55,334 nucleotides of DNA from CAYNFH01 sp964396385 (GCA_964396385.1 CAYNFH010000013.1:1-55334); one strand, 5' to 3'. Counted from the stretch's first letter, positions 7,703 through 16,570 are shown. The notes: generated by a model not told the origin, from the letters alone. Made by a program: numbers and translations.

Positions 7703-9095
7703 CGCAATTACAGGGCTTATGATTCTCTTACTACTTACTTTCGTCACTATGACACTGCCATCCAGGAGCATTACGGTGGACCCGGGCGTGCAGTACCAGA
7801 CCTTCCGGGGATGGGGCACCTCCCTGGCTTGGTGGGCGCACGTGGTGGGTGGGTTTCCGGAGCCCATCCGCAGCGAGTATATGGATTGGGCCTTCGATCC
7901 GGTGAAGGGACTCGGCCTCACGGTGGTGCGCTACAACATCGGCGGAGGGGAGAACCCGCAGTACCTGGCACCGAACAAGCAGTTCATGGAGTACCGCTGC
8001 GCGGTTCCGGGCTATGAGCCGTCGCCGGGGCAGTGGGACTGGAGCGCCGACGCCAACCAGCGATGGGTGCTGCGCGAGGCCATACGGCGCGGCGCGAACC
8101 GCCTGGAGGCGTTCAGCAACTCGCCACCCTTCTGGATGACCCATAGCGGGAGTGTTACCGGCAACCAGGGCGGGGCGGATAACCTGAAGCCGGACTCCTT
8201 CGACACGTTCGCGGACTACCTCGCTACCGTGGTCAAGCACTTCCACGATGCGTGGGGGATCACGTTCCAGACGCTGGAGCCGCTGAATGAGCCGAGCGGA
8301 GGATGGTGGAGGTTTGGCGGCCGTCAGGAGGGCTGCCACTTCTCCCGCCCCAACCAGAACGTCATGGTCAGGGCTGCCGGCGAGGCGCTGGCGCGGCTGG
8401 GGCTCCGCACAACCGTATCGGCCTCGGATGAGAACACCATCGCCGACGCGGATCGGACGTTCCCGTACTATGACAGTACAGCCCTCGGCTACCTGAACCG
8501 AATCAACACACACAGCTACGGCGGAGGCGACCGGAGGCAGCTCGCGGACTACGCTCGGAACGCCGGCAAGGATCTCTGGCTCTCCGAGTATGGGGATGGC
8601 GACGCCAGCGGCCTCACCATGTCCCGCCGCATCCTGGAGGACATGAACGGGCTGCACCCCACCGCGTGGGTCTACTGGCAGGTGGTGGACAATGCCGGCG
8701 GCTGGGGTATGCTGCTCAACCCGATGAAGGACGAGACCACGACGGCGTACGTGGTGAACAAGAAGTACTGGGTGATGGCCAACTACAGCCGGTTCATCCG
8801 TCCCGGCTGCAGGCTCATCTCCATTGACGACCCGAACTCGCTAGCCGCCTACGACACCCGCTCCCGCACGCTGGTCATCGTCACCACCAACAGCGGGGAT
8901 CAGGAAGCGCACGTATCATACGATCTCTCCCGCTTCTCCCGCCTGGGCGCGGAGGCTGTCGCCTACCGCACCTCGCCTTCGCAGGACCTGGCGAAGCTTG
9001 AGCCTGTTCGGCTGCGGGACAGGCGTCTGGAATCCACCCTTCCGCCGAAGTCCGTGACTACCTACGTGGTCCATGATACTTTTGCACGGCGATGA
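7641..9095 (+). CDS. secreted glycoside hydrolase family 30, endo-beta-1,6-galactanase-like
   Basis: 484 aa. A hydrophobic export segment (LMILLLLTFVTMTL) follows an unusual 26-residue leader derived from a hairpin repeat. ATG 7641 has GGAG 8 bases upstream; ATG 7719 would give a normal signal peptide without the leader. The catalytic domain has the GH30_5 features FRGWGTSLAWWAHVVGG, TVVRYNIGGGENP, SPPFWMTHSGSVTGNQGG, acid/base Glu217 in LEPLNEPSGGWW and nucleophile Glu316 in LWLSEYGDGD. Residues about 400-484 form the accessory beta-sandwich. It likely cleaves galactan side chains outside the cell to feed the importer encoded upstream. Confidence 0.88.
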   Translation: MSKWVYLPNSGLHPFTNLPNYAITGLMILLLLTFVTMTLPSRSITVDPGVQYQTFRGWGTSLAWWAHVVGGFPEPIRSEYMDWAFDPVKGLGLTVVRYNIGGGENPQYLAPNKQFMEYRCAVPGYEPSPGQWDWSADANQRWVLREAIRRGANRLEAFSNSPPFWMTHSGSVTGNQGGADNLKPDSFDTFADYLATVVKHFHDAWGITFQTLEPLNEPSGGWWRFGGRQEGCHFSRPNQNVMVRAAGEALARLGLRTTVSASDENTIADADRTFPYYDSTALGYLNRINTHSYGGGDRRQLADYARNAGKDLWLSEYGDGDASGLTMSRRILEDMNGLHPTAWVYWQVVDNAGGWGMLLNPMKDETTTAYVVNKKYWVMANYSRFIRPGCRLISIDDPNSLAAYDTRSRTLVIVTTNSGDQEAHVSYDLSRFSRLGAEAVAYRTSPSQDLAKLEPVRLRDRRLESTLPPKSVTTYVVHDTFARR

Positions 9096-9202
9096 CGGTG
9101 GCATACACGGAGCTGCTCCAAGAGTTTCCGGCGAGCATACCGGCCCAGACAGTGGAATAGTATTGATGCCAACCATGCTGCGGTAAGCTAGGATATAGCA
9201 CG

Positions 9203-9913
9203 ATGTCCAGTTCAGTTGAGCTGTTGGGAGTGGGTCTTTATACCATCCCGGAGGCGGCAAGGTTGCTCCGGATTCCGCCCGCCCGCTTGCGCCGCTGGGC
9301 TAGCGGGTACTGCTTCCAGGGCAGGGGAGGGCAGCACCTGTCCGCGCCGGTCATCAGCCGTGACCTGCGCGAGTGGAAGGACGAGCTGACCCTCACGTTT
9401 CTGGACCTTATCGAACTCCATCTTGTAGACTTGTTGCGCGGCGAGGGCGTTACCATGCCCACCATTCGCGCCGCAGCCCAAATGGCCGGGCAGATGCTCG
9501 GCTCCGAGCACCCGTTCGCGATGAAGGGCCTCATGACGGACGACAAGAGCATTTTCGCAGCGATCGAACCCGGCACTATCGACGGTGTGTCCCCGGGGCG
9601 CGCCGTTATGGAGCTCGACCGTGGGCAGTACGTAGTCGAATCGCTCGCTCAGCCGTTCCTACGCAACCTCGACTACGATCCCGACATTGCCGCGCGATGG
9701 TGGCCGCTGGGGCGTGAGAGGCGAATCGTGGTGGACCCGCACCGCAGCTTCGGCAGGCCCATGGATGCGGACACGGGTGTGCCGACCTCAGCGCTCTACC
9801 TCATGAAGGAAGGGGGCGAGCCGGCGGACAGAATCGCGCGCTGGTACGACGTCCCGGTAGAAACAGTAAGCCGGGCCGTCGAGTTTGAGGAGCAGTTGCA
9901 GAAGGCTGCGTGA
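9203..9913 (+). CDS. DUF433 domain antitoxin with N-terminal helix-turn-helix (VapB45-like)
   Basis: 236 aa. Residues 10-30 (YTIPEAARLLRIPPARLRRW) are a MerR/excisionase-like DNA-binding helix-turn-helix. The C-terminal part (GGEPADRIARWYDVPVETVSRAVEFEEQL) is a DUF433 motif. The long middle section (LTFLDLIELHLVDLLRGEGVTMPTIR) is characteristic of the larger DUF433 proteins paired with PIN-like toxins. It overlaps the next gene by 4 bp (GTGA). Role by family: antitoxin and autorepressor. It is much longer than the compact DUF433 antitoxin near 45 kb. Confidence 0.82.
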   Translation: MSSSVELLGVGLYTIPEAARLLRIPPARLRRWASGYCFQGRGGQHLSAPVISRDLREWKDELTLTFLDLIELHLVDLLRGEGVTMPTIRAAAQMAGQMLGSEHPFAMKGLMTDDKSIFAAIEPGTIDGVSPGRAVMELDRGQYVVESLAQPFLRNLDYDPDIAARWWPLGRERRIVVDPHRSFGRPMDADTGVPTSALYLMKEGGEPADRIARWYDVPVETVSRAVEFEEQLQKAA

Positions 9914-10290
9914 GCTACTTCTTCGACAACAACTTCGCCCCCGCGCTAGTCAACATTCTCCGGGAGCTGGAGGTAGACGCCATCCACCTTCGAGAGCTGT
10001 TTCCCCCCAACACGCCCGACGAGCAGTGGCTCCCGGCCGTAGGTGCGGCAGCACACATCCTCATAACCTGTGACCTCAACATCAACCGCAAGTCCGCCGA
10101 GCGGGAGGCATTGCGCGGCCATCGCGTAACCGCTCTATTCTTCCAAAAGGCATTTATGAAGCGGACTACGTGGGAGAAGGCGCTCTGGCTCCTCCGGCAC
10201 TGGCCCAAGCTCCACGAGCAAGCGCAGAGACTCCGACCGGGCTCCGTAATGAAGGTTACAGACCAAGGCAAACTGGAGGCGTGGGAGTGA
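9910..10290 (+). CDS. PIN-like domain toxin (DUF5615/VapC45-like)
   Basis: 126 aa from GTG 9910. Begins YFFDNNFAPALVNILRELEV, the D-x-N/D-x2 active-site start of the PIN-like fold, with a second acidic site in HILITCDLNINRKSAE, and HRVTALFFQKAF typical of the family. Expected to be an RNase neutralised by the upstream DUF433 partner. Translationally coupled to it through the GTGA overlap. Confidence 0.82.
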   Translation: MSYFFDNNFAPALVNILRELEVDAIHLRELFPPNTPDEQWLPAVGAAAHILITCDLNINRKSAEREALRGHRVTALFFQKAFMKRTTWEKALWLLRHWPKLHEQAQRLRPGSVMKVTDQGKLEAWE

Positions 10291-10485
10291 TGGAAGTCAA
10301 CAGTCTTGTCAGGTGAGCGTCCAGACATCCCGGAGTTAACCCCCAATCGCGGCCGAAGTAGCCGGTGCCGGAGAAACCCCAGGACCACCCCACTTTCTCC
10401 TTCGCTGCCTACCTGAGGTATGGCTTTGCACGGTGGGCGTGCAGGCGTACGCCTGAGGTCGGAGATGGAATCGTCATAGAAACAG

Positions 10486-10872
10486 TTATAGGGAAGTGAA
10501 CTCCACGAACTCGTTGGGGTAGTGGGAGAGGTCGATCGCCTCCAGCTCGGGGATGAGGCGGATGCTCCACTGCCGCATCGCAAGCGCGCCGAGGAGCACT
10601 TCAATCGGCTTGCCATCGTCGTCTACGCCAATGTGGTCGATGACCAGGGCGTGGGTAGAGATTGGCCGGCCCTCTATCAGTGCTTCGAGCAAAGCGCTCC
10701 TGTTCGTCTCTTGAACCGAGCCGCCGAGAGCGGTCCGGATGGGGTGCGAGGTTTCCGTCGTGGTCAGAACGGCTGCCACGTCGGGAATCACGTACGTGTT
10801 GCGGGCACCTGAGTCAAATAGAGTCCAACTCGGCCGTCCCTGAACGTCGATGTTCTGGCGTATTCGTCCCAT
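10486..10872 (-). CDS. retropepsin-like aspartyl protease domain protein
   Basis: 128 aa, one domain only. WTLFDSGARNTYVIP (Asp20-Ser-Gly-Ala) is the active-site motif of retropepsin-like proteins with Ser in place of Thr, as in many cellular homologues. The later EVLLGALAMRQWSIRLIPEL fits the conserved G-x2-x(L/M) hydrophobic strand near the C-terminus of the fold. No signal peptide. Active retropepsins are dimers, so this would have to dimerise. Substrate unknown. The 195 bp between this gene and the convergent toxin gene hold nothing I recognise. Confidence 0.7.
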   Translation of the reverse strand: MGRIRQNIDVQGRPSWTLFDSGARNTYVIPDVAAVLTTTETSHPIRTALGGSVQETNRSALLEALIEGRPISTHALVIDHIGVDDDGKPIEVLLGALAMRQWSIRLIPELEAIDLSHYPNEFVEFTSL

Positions 10873-10927
10873 ATCTAGAACCTACTTCTCACCTCAGGTC
10901 AGAACAGCTAGCCACCCTTCATCACCG

Positions 10928-11800
10928 CTAACGAATGCTCGCGAGCACGCGTTCCAGGTACTCCCGGTTCGCGCGGGCATTGGCCGTGATCTCCGCCGGA
11001 GTGCCCAGCTTGCAACACTCTATCATCACCGGGCCGTGGAACCTGGCCGCATGGAGCCTGCGGAACACGGCGGCGAAGTCCACCTTTCCGGTCCCGAACT
11101 GGATCATCACGTCCTTGCCCTGGCCGCCGCAGTCCTTGGCGCAGAACCCGGTCACATACTTCATCACCGGCTCCAGTTCCGCCACCGGGTCGCCGTTGGC
11201 ATAGTAGATGATGTTCCCGGCGTCGTACCAGACCCGGAAGTTGGGATGGCCCACCTTCTCCACCGTCTCCGCCAGGCCGGCGCCGGTCGACCCGATGCCA
11301 CCGTGGGGCTTGACCACCACCTGCACGTGCCGCCGGGCAGCGTACGCGGCGGTGGCCCTCATCGCGCGGTAGAACGGCTCGTAATGCTCCGGCCCTTCCA
11401 CCCCAAAGGTCATGGCGTACCGCAGCCCCAGCCGTGCCGCGTTGTCGATCTGTGTCTGCAGCCGGGAGATGGACTCCGCCTCCGGCCGCCTTGGATCGTA
11501 ACCCAGCGACGTCATGTTGGCCGTGAGGTCGCGGGAGGCGATGCGCTGGTGGAGCTCAGTAAGGTATAGCGGGGTGGCGTCAGGTCCCGTGAACGGCTCT
11601 CCCTTCTGTCCGGTCAGCAGCCCCGTCACCCGGAAACCGGCGGCCCGCACGCCGTCCAGCGCCTCGTCAAAGGTCAAGCTGGCCCACGGCCGGTTGAAGC
11701 ACCCTATCTCCCACCGAGCGCGCCGCGGCTCCAACAGCGCCGGGAAGCCGAGCAGAGCGGCCGAGCCCATTACAAATTCTCGTCGGGTCATATCAGACAT
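10928..11800 (-). CDS. exported sugar phosphate isomerase/epimerase-like TIM-barrel protein
   Basis: 290 aa. Twin-arginine motif TRREFVMGSAALLGFPALL at the N-terminus indicates Tat export. The body is a xylose-isomerase-like TIM barrel (AP endonuclease family 2 fold): FDEALDGVRAAGFRVTGL, LGLRYAMTFGVEGPEHY, VVVKPHGGIGSTG, RVWYDAGNI, GTGKVDFAAVFRRL and MIECC. Metal ligands are probably the Glu, Asp, His and Glu on these strands. Such exported members are common in sugar-degrading bacteria; exact substrate cannot be assigned. An internal ATG at 11791 (MTRREF) is an equally good start. Confidence 0.85.
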   Translation of the reverse strand: MSDMTRREFVMGSAALLGFPALLEPRRARWEIGCFNRPWASLTFDEALDGVRAAGFRVTGLLTGQKGEPFTGPDATPLYLTELHQRIASRDLTANMTSLGYDPRRPEAESISRLQTQIDNAARLGLRYAMTFGVEGPEHYEPFYRAMRATAAYAARRHVQVVVKPHGGIGSTGAGLAETVEKVGHPNFRVWYDAGNIIYYANGDPVAELEPVMKYVTGFCAKDCGGQGKDVMIQFGTGKVDFAAVFRRLHAARFHGPVMIECCKLGTPAEITANARANREYLERVLASIR

Positions 11801-11886
11801 AGCTTAGCATAGCGAGCGTCCCATCGGAAGGAGCGCGGTCGGCGTCTCGCGTTGCGAACTATTTTGCCCGGGTGGGTCCAGAGTGC

Positions 11887-11915
11887 TTGACAACGGAGAG
11901 GCGCATTCTTATAAT
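11887..11915 (+). promoter_or_regulatory. consensus sigma-70 promoter
   Basis: TTGACA at 11887-11892 and TATAAT at 11910-11915 with 17 nt between them: a perfect match to the housekeeping consensus. Transcription would start near 11922 and read into the small membrane protein and the prepilin. Confidence 0.8.
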
Positions 11916-12007
11916 GCCTTAATCTAGTTCGCCCTTCCTCAACTTGCTTGCCAGGCTCGTCCCTTAGCTATACGTACCCGCCGCGAGGCGGTCATGGGAG
12001 AAAAGCC

Positions 12008-12220
12008 ATGAAAGAGGTAAGTACTCCGGTAGTCGTCGTCGTTATCGCCATCGTCGTCGTCATCGTGGCAGTCTTCGGCTGGAGGGCCGTCTCGGCGCCC
12101 GGCCCAACCGACCTTAAGCCCATCACAAAGGAGATGAAACAGAAACATGCCGAGTCCGCCGCCGAGATTCGGCAGGAACAGATGAAGCTGTTGCACCTGG
12201 GGCAGGCCAGCACCCGCTAG
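12008..12220 (+). CDS. small single-pass membrane protein, unknown function
   Basis: 70 aa, GGGAG ribosome binding site eight bases upstream of ATG 12008. One transmembrane helix (residues 6-24, VVVVVIAIVVVIVAVFGW) and a charged C-terminal tail (TKEMKQKHAESAAEIRQEQ) that should be a short helix. It is the first gene after a consensus promoter and 58 bp before a prepilin gene, so a role with the pilin-like protein is plausible but unproven. No recognised domain. Confidence 0.7.
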   Translation: MKEVSTPVVVVVIAIVVVIVAVFGWRAVSAPGPTDLKPITKEMKQKHAESAAEIRQEQMKLLHLGQASTR

Positions 12221-12278
12221 ATGGAACCGTGAGGCGGATAGCTCAGCCGTTCGCTTGTTCACTATCATGGAGGCCAAG

Positions 12279-13196
12279 ATGCGGAAAAAGAACAGAGCGT
12301 TTACACTGATCGAGTTGTTAGTGGTCATTGCCATCATCGCGATTCTCGCGGCGATACTTTTCCCGGTGTTTGCTCAGGCACGCGAAAAGGCGAGGGCGAT
12401 CTCCTGTGTCAGCAACGAAAAGCAGGTCTCCCTGGCCGTACTTATGTATGTCCAGGACTACGACGAGACCTTCCCGGAGTACTTCTACAACTTAGTGGCC
12501 AACCCTCCTACTGACCCGCCGTTCACCCCGGGCGCCCAGGATTTCATCGTCGGATGGAACGAGGCGGTCTACCCCTACGTCAAGAGCGTTCAGCTCTTCC
12601 GGTGCCCGGATGCGCCGCGGAGCGCGACCCTCGCTAGCGGAGCGGGTGGGGAGACCTTCGGGACCGATGATACCAATCCCACCGGCGCTACGGGCTACTC
12701 CATCAATGCCCGCCTGTCCGGCGATACCGGCACCCTGGACGATGGAGCGCAGCACCCGCCGCTGGGACTCGGCGCACTCCAGTTCGCCGCTTCCACCATT
12801 CTGCTCTCCGAGTCTTCCAGCCACTGCAGCGATGGCTGCGCATCCTCGGATGAGAATGAGTGGGGATGGGAGGGCCGCCACATAGACAAGCTGTATGGCG
12901 ACGGTTGGGACTACGGCGATGAGCCCAACGCCGTGTACATCAGCACGGGAAAGCCGCCGCTAACTCGCCACACCGGCGGCGGTAACTACGCCTTCTCGGA
13001 TGGTCACGTGAAGTTCATCAATGGCGGCGGCGCTGGCGTCCTGGCTCTGCCGGCGACCACGGCGCAGGTCAATAACGCGGCTGCCCTGGCGCTGGGCTTC
13101 ACGCATCCGGGTCAGGCCAACGACTCCAATACCGGACAGAAGCCTACCTACTGCCCGGACACAAGCTGCCGGTATAACGTGCCCACCACACCCTAG
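12279..13196 (+). CDS. DUF1559-type prepilin, H-x9-DG protein
   Basis: 305 aa from ATG 12279, five bases after GGAGG. Type III signal KKNRAFTLIELLVVIAIIAI with cleavage before Phe and conserved Glu at +5, then the phylum-typical LFPVFAQAREKAR helix. The C-terminus has RHTGGGNYAFSDGHVKF: His, nine residues, Asp-Gly, the signature of the DUF1559 family abundant in Planctomycetes, Verrucomicrobia and Armatimonadota. Cysteines in the globular region (CPDAP, SSHCSDGC, YCPDTSC) may form disulfides. Exported via a type II/IV pilus-like machine and probably surface-attached; substrate or partner unknown. A terminator hairpin follows. Confidence 0.92.
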   Translation: MRKKNRAFTLIELLVVIAIIAILAAILFPVFAQAREKARAISCVSNEKQVSLAVLMYVQDYDETFPEYFYNLVANPPTDPPFTPGAQDFIVGWNEAVYPYVKSVQLFRCPDAPRSATLASGAGGETFGTDDTNPTGATGYSINARLSGDTGTLDDGAQHPPLGLGALQFAASTILLSESSSHCSDGCASSDENEWGWEGRHIDKLYGDGWDYGDEPNAVYISTGKPPLTRHTGGGNYAFSDGHVKFINGGGAGVLALPATTAQVNNAAALALGFTHPGQANDSNTGQKPTYCPDTSCRYNVPTTP

Positions 13197-13264
13197 TACA
13201 CAGCCCCAGGAGCGGACGGCCGCCTTATGGTCCGCCCTCGCCGGTGCTGCCCTGCCCTCTATCC

Positions 13265-13300
13265 GGACGGTCCCGCGCAATATGGTGGGACCGTCCTTCT
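13265..13300 (+). terminator. intrinsic terminator after the prepilin gene
   Basis: Ten-bp perfect stem GGACGGTCCC/GGGACCGTCC (13265-13274, 13287-13296) followed by TTCTT. A weaker hairpin GCGGAC/GTCCGC precedes it at 13212-13235. Confidence 0.7.
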
Positions 13301-13307
13301 TGGCTAC

Positions 13308-13347
13308 ATGACGGACGACGGGGACCGAGGACGGACGGATTCCAGGT
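13308..13347. repeat. short repeat remnant, GGACGG/GGACGACGG family
   Basis: GACGGACGACGGGG and GAGGACGGACGGATTCC resemble the G-rich arm and core of the GGAGGAC hairpins at 28-32 kb. The C-rich arm is only partial (GTCCTCCGCCC, 13350-13360). Confidence 0.5.
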
Positions 13348-13376
13348 GCGTCCTCCGCCCATTTGTAAGCGGTTCC

Positions 13377-14825
13377 ATGACAACCCAAGAAAGCAACCAA
13401 ACCATCCAACAGAAACCGGGAGTGAGCCGCATACGCATCGGTGTGCTCGTGGCAGGTTTCGTCCTGATCGCCGCCGCCTGGTCGGTCCGTCAGAGCGTTC
13501 TCGCGGCAAGAGCCCGTAGGAGCCAGTCGGCCGTCCAGGCCCAGAGGCAGGCGCTTACTGCCAAGATACAGTCGGAGACGGCGACGCTGGAGGCACGCTC
13601 GGCGGCCGCCCCGGCCGACGTCAGCCTTCACCAGGAGCTCCTGCTGCTCTATCAGCGCACCGGCCGCCCCGACAAGGCCACCGACCAGCTCACCGCCATC
13701 GTGCGGCTGCGCCCGGAGGATCCCAAAGCAACCCTGGCGCTGGCGAATGCGCGCCTGGCGCTCAAGCAGTGGCCGCAGGCGGAGAACGGGTTCCGGGAAT
13801 ACATCCGCCGCTGGCCCAAGGCACCGGAGGGCTGGCAGGGCCTGTCGGCAACCCTGTTCCACGAGGCCCGCTATCGCGAGGCCGCCGTAGCGGCTCGAAC
13901 CGCGGTCAAGCGGAACCCCGGAAACCCCAGCAACCGGTTCATTCTCGCGGCTTCGCTCCAGGAGGATGTGCTCCAGTACCCTGAACCTGCCCTGCATGCG
14001 GACGAGTTGGAGCTGGCGAGCACGGAGTTTGAAAAACTGATACGGGTCTGGCCCAAACTGGGGGATCTCTATTTCCGGCTCGGTCGGGTCCGCATGGCGC
14101 TGAAGGATGCCGACGGAGCGGTAAGGAACCTGGAGCAGGCCCGGCTCCTTCTGCCGGACCGACCGGACGTGGCGCTCTACCTTGCGCGGGCGTACACCTC
14201 CTCCCGCAATAGTGCGGCGGCGCGCAAAGCGCTGGAAGCGGCCCTCGCCCGCCATCCCGATTCCGCCGACTTGAACGACGCGCTCGGGCAGCTCATCCAG
14301 GCCAGCGGCGAGCCGGGCGCGGACCAGAGGTCTCTGGCGCTCTTCCAGAAAGCCGTACAGCTCGATCCGCATGCCGCCCGTTTCGCCGAGCGGCTGGGCA
14401 CGGCCTATCTGCGGACGAACGACCTCCAGCATGCCCGCGAGGCTTTCGAGTCGGCCGTGCGCCTCAGTCCCAACCGTGCCTTCCCGTACCAGCAGCTCTC
14501 CGCCATCTATACCCGATTGGGCGATGCAAAGCGTGCCACGGCCGCAGCACGGGAGGCGGAGATTCTGGATTCCAACGCGCAGACGTTCAAAACGCTGCAG
14601 GCCGTCGTCAAGCGGCATCCGGAGAACCTGCCGCTACGGCTGGCCCTGGCGGACCGCTATCTATACCTGGGCATGGCGGGGCCCGCGAGGGACGAATACC
14701 GTGCTCTCCTTGCCGTGGAGCCCAATAACAAGCGGGCCCAGGAGGGACTGGCGGCCGCGGAACGGCAAGGCCTCAATACCGAGACCGCTTCGGCGAACAG
14801 CCCCGCGTCCGCTGCAACACGCTAA
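13377..14825 (+). CDS. membrane-anchored tetratricopeptide repeat protein
   Basis: 482 aa from ATG 13377; earlier starts would translate the terminator and repeat remnant. One transmembrane helix near residues 22-38 (RIGVLVAGFVLIAAAWSV), a coiled segment, then about ten TPR units from residue 75 on, for example AALARHPDSADLNDALGQLI and ALFQKAVQLDPHAARFAERL then GTAYLRTNDLQHAREAFESA. TPR arrays scaffold protein complexes. It is followed within 23 bp by an FG-GAP lipoprotein, an arrangement repeated widely for CRTAC1 proteins, so the two probably act together at the cell surface. Confidence 0.9.
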   Translation: MTTQESNQTIQQKPGVSRIRIGVLVAGFVLIAAAWSVRQSVLAARARRSQSAVQAQRQALTAKIQSETATLEARSAAAPADVSLHQELLLLYQRTGRPDKATDQLTAIVRLRPEDPKATLALANARLALKQWPQAENGFREYIRRWPKAPEGWQGLSATLFHEARYREAAVAARTAVKRNPGNPSNRFILAASLQEDVLQYPEPALHADELELASTEFEKLIRVWPKLGDLYFRLGRVRMALKDADGAVRNLEQARLLLPDRPDVALYLARAYTSSRNSAAARKALEAALARHPDSADLNDALGQLIQASGEPGADQRSLALFQKAVQLDPHAARFAERLGTAYLRTNDLQHAREAFESAVRLSPNRAFPYQQLSAIYTRLGDAKRATAAAREAEILDSNAQTFKTLQAVVKRHPENLPLRLALADRYLYLGMAGPARDEYRALLAVEPNNKRAQEGLAAAERQGLNTETASANSPASAATR

Positions 14826-14848
14826 CGGAAAGGTCCCCGCGAACGGCA

Positions 14849-16570
14849 ATGGGCCGCAATGCTCTCCTCAGCCGCCGCTTCTTCCTGGCGCAAGCGGCGG
14901 CGGGAGCCCTCTCCCTCGCCTCCTGCACCCGGCCAGGGGCGACTGAGCGGGCGGATCCGGGTTCACCCGCTCGCCCGCTCGCCCGCTCGCCCGCTCAGTC
15001 CCCCGTCCGGTTTACCGACGTGACGCTGGCATCCGGCCTCTCTCTGGTTCAGCGCCGTGGGGGATGCGGGATGTTCTACTTCGTGGAGCAGGAGGCCGCG
15101 GGGGCAGCGCTGCTGGACGCCGACGGGGATGGGCATCTGGACATCTACTTTCCGCAGCCCAAGCCGGTGGGTGTCTGCAAATCCAAGATTAAGGAGCCGT
15201 TACACCATCATCTCTACCTGAACAACGGGGACGGCACCTTTCGGCTCGCAGCGGATGCCTTCGGAGGAGTGGAGACGGACTACGGCATCGCCGCCGCTGT
15301 CGGCGACTACAACAACGACGGGCATCCGGACATCTACGTGTGTTGCTATGGAAGGAGCACCCTCTTCCGTAACCGCGGCGACGGGACGTTTGAGGACGTC
15401 ACGGAGATGGCGGGAGTGGGCGTTCACGGCTACTCCACGGGCGCCGTCTGGTTCGACTACGATGGGGATGGCTATCTCGACCTCTACGTCCTCCGCTACG
15501 CCGAATGGACTGTGGAGGTCGATGTCCCTTGCCGCGGACCGGACGGCAAGCGGGACGTCTGCAACCCCATGATGTATCCTCCGGCCGCGAACGTTCTGTT
15601 CCATAACAACGGCGACGGCACTTTCACGGACGTCACGCACAGAGCCGGCGTCGGCCTTCTCAAGCAGCGCAGCCAGGGAGTGGCGGCGGCGGATTTCCTC
15701 GGGCATGGGAGACTCGATCTGTTCGTGGCCAACGACATGGGACCTAACTTCCTCCTGAAGAACAACGGGAACGGAACCTTCGAAAACGTGGCTATGCAGG
15801 AGAACGTGGCATTCGGCCTGGCGGGTCAAAACCAGGCGAACATGGGTATTGCGGTGGGAGACTACGACGACGACGGCGACCTGGACATCGTGGTCACCAC
15901 CTTCTCCAATGAGCCATACACGCTCTACCGCAACGAGGGGAAGTTCTTTACCGACCAGAGCGCTTCCGCGGGCATCGCGCAGCCTACGCGCCCCTTTCTA
16001 GGCTTTGGGACCGGCTTCGTCGACGTGCGCAACCAGGGCCTCCTGGACCTCTTCTTTGCCAACGGTCACGTCTTCCATCTGGTCCACCTGGAGGACCCAC
16101 GCCTGACCTACCCGCAGCGCAACCAACTGCTGCTCAACGATGGCAGCGGCCACTTCACGGAGGTGATGGATGCGCTGCCCGCCGATGACGTTCGCGTCCA
16201 CCGGGGCGCCTGCTTCGGCGACATCAACAACGACGGGCGCATCGACATCCTCGTCACCGCGAACGACGACCGGCCGACCCTCCTCCGCAACGACTCGGCG
16301 CCCGCCAACTGGCTGCTCCTCAAGCTCACCGACAGGCACGGGTGCTGCACGCCCATCGGCACGCGCTGCGTGGCGACCATCAACGGCCGAAACCTGCTGC
16401 GGGTGGTGCTGGGGGGCGGGAGCTGGGGCGGCGAGAGCGACCACCGCGTCCACTTCGGACTGGGGGATGCAAAGCAGGTAGACCGCCTCGAGATCCGCTG
16501 GATGTCCGGCCACACCCAGGTCCTCACCAACCTGCCTGCCAACCAGATCCTCTCTATCCGCGAGGCGTAG
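14849..16570 (+). CDS. CRTAC1-family FG-GAP/VCBS repeat lipoprotein with ASPIC/UnbV C-terminus
   Basis: 573 aa. Tat-type signal (SRRFFLAQAAAGALSLASC) with lipobox cysteine at residue 29. At least six FG-GAP calcium loops of the D-x-D-x-D-G-x2-D type: DADGDGHLDI, DYNNDGHPDI, DYDGDGYLDL, DFLGHGRLDL, DYDDDGDLDI, DINNDGRIDI, giving an integrin-like beta-propeller. C-terminal 80 residues are an ASPIC/UnbV domain (HRVHFGLGDAKQVDRLEIRW). Just after the lipid anchor an in-frame short-repeat hairpin (14941-15000) encodes a Pro/Ala/Arg/Ser linker. Likely surface-anchored carbohydrate or protein binder; function unproven. Confidence 0.92.
   Translation: MGRNALLSRRFFLAQAAAGALSLASCTRPGATERADPGSPARPLARSPAQSPVRFTDVTLASGLSLVQRRGGCGMFYFVEQEAAGAALLDADGDGHLDIYFPQPKPVGVCKSKIKEPLHHHLYLNNGDGTFRLAADAFGGVETDYGIAAAVGDYNNDGHPDIYVCCYGRSTLFRNRGDGTFEDVTEMAGVGVHGYSTGAVWFDYDGDGYLDLYVLRYAEWTVEVDVPCRGPDGKRDVCNPMMYPPAANVLFHNNGDGTFTDVTHRAGVGLLKQRSQGVAAADFLGHGRLDLFVANDMGPNFLLKNNGNGTFENVAMQENVAFGLAGQNQANMGIAVGDYDDDGDLDIVVTTFSNEPYTLYRNEGKFFTDQSASAGIAQPTRPFLGFGTGFVDVRNQGLLDLFFANGHVFHLVHLEDPRLTYPQRNQLLLNDGSGHFTEVMDALPADDVRVHRGACFGDINNDGRIDILVTANDDRPTLLRNDSAPANWLLLKLTDRHGCCTPIGTRCVATINGRNLLRVVLGGGSWGGESDHRVHFGLGDAKQVDRLEIRWMSGHTQVLTNLPANQILSIREA
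14941..15000. repeat. in-frame hairpin repeat, CGCCCGCT family
   Basis: GACTGAGCGGGCGG (left), core ATCCGGGTT, then four CGCTCGCC units ending CGCTCAGTC, the reverse complement of the left end. It encodes the linker after the lipobox of the FG-GAP protein. Confidence 0.75.

Noticed and set aside
12960..14618. 552-codon minus-strand frame opposite the TPR gene
   Set aside because: The plus-strand TPR protein has clear repeats and a membrane anchor; the antisense frame has no recognisable domain.
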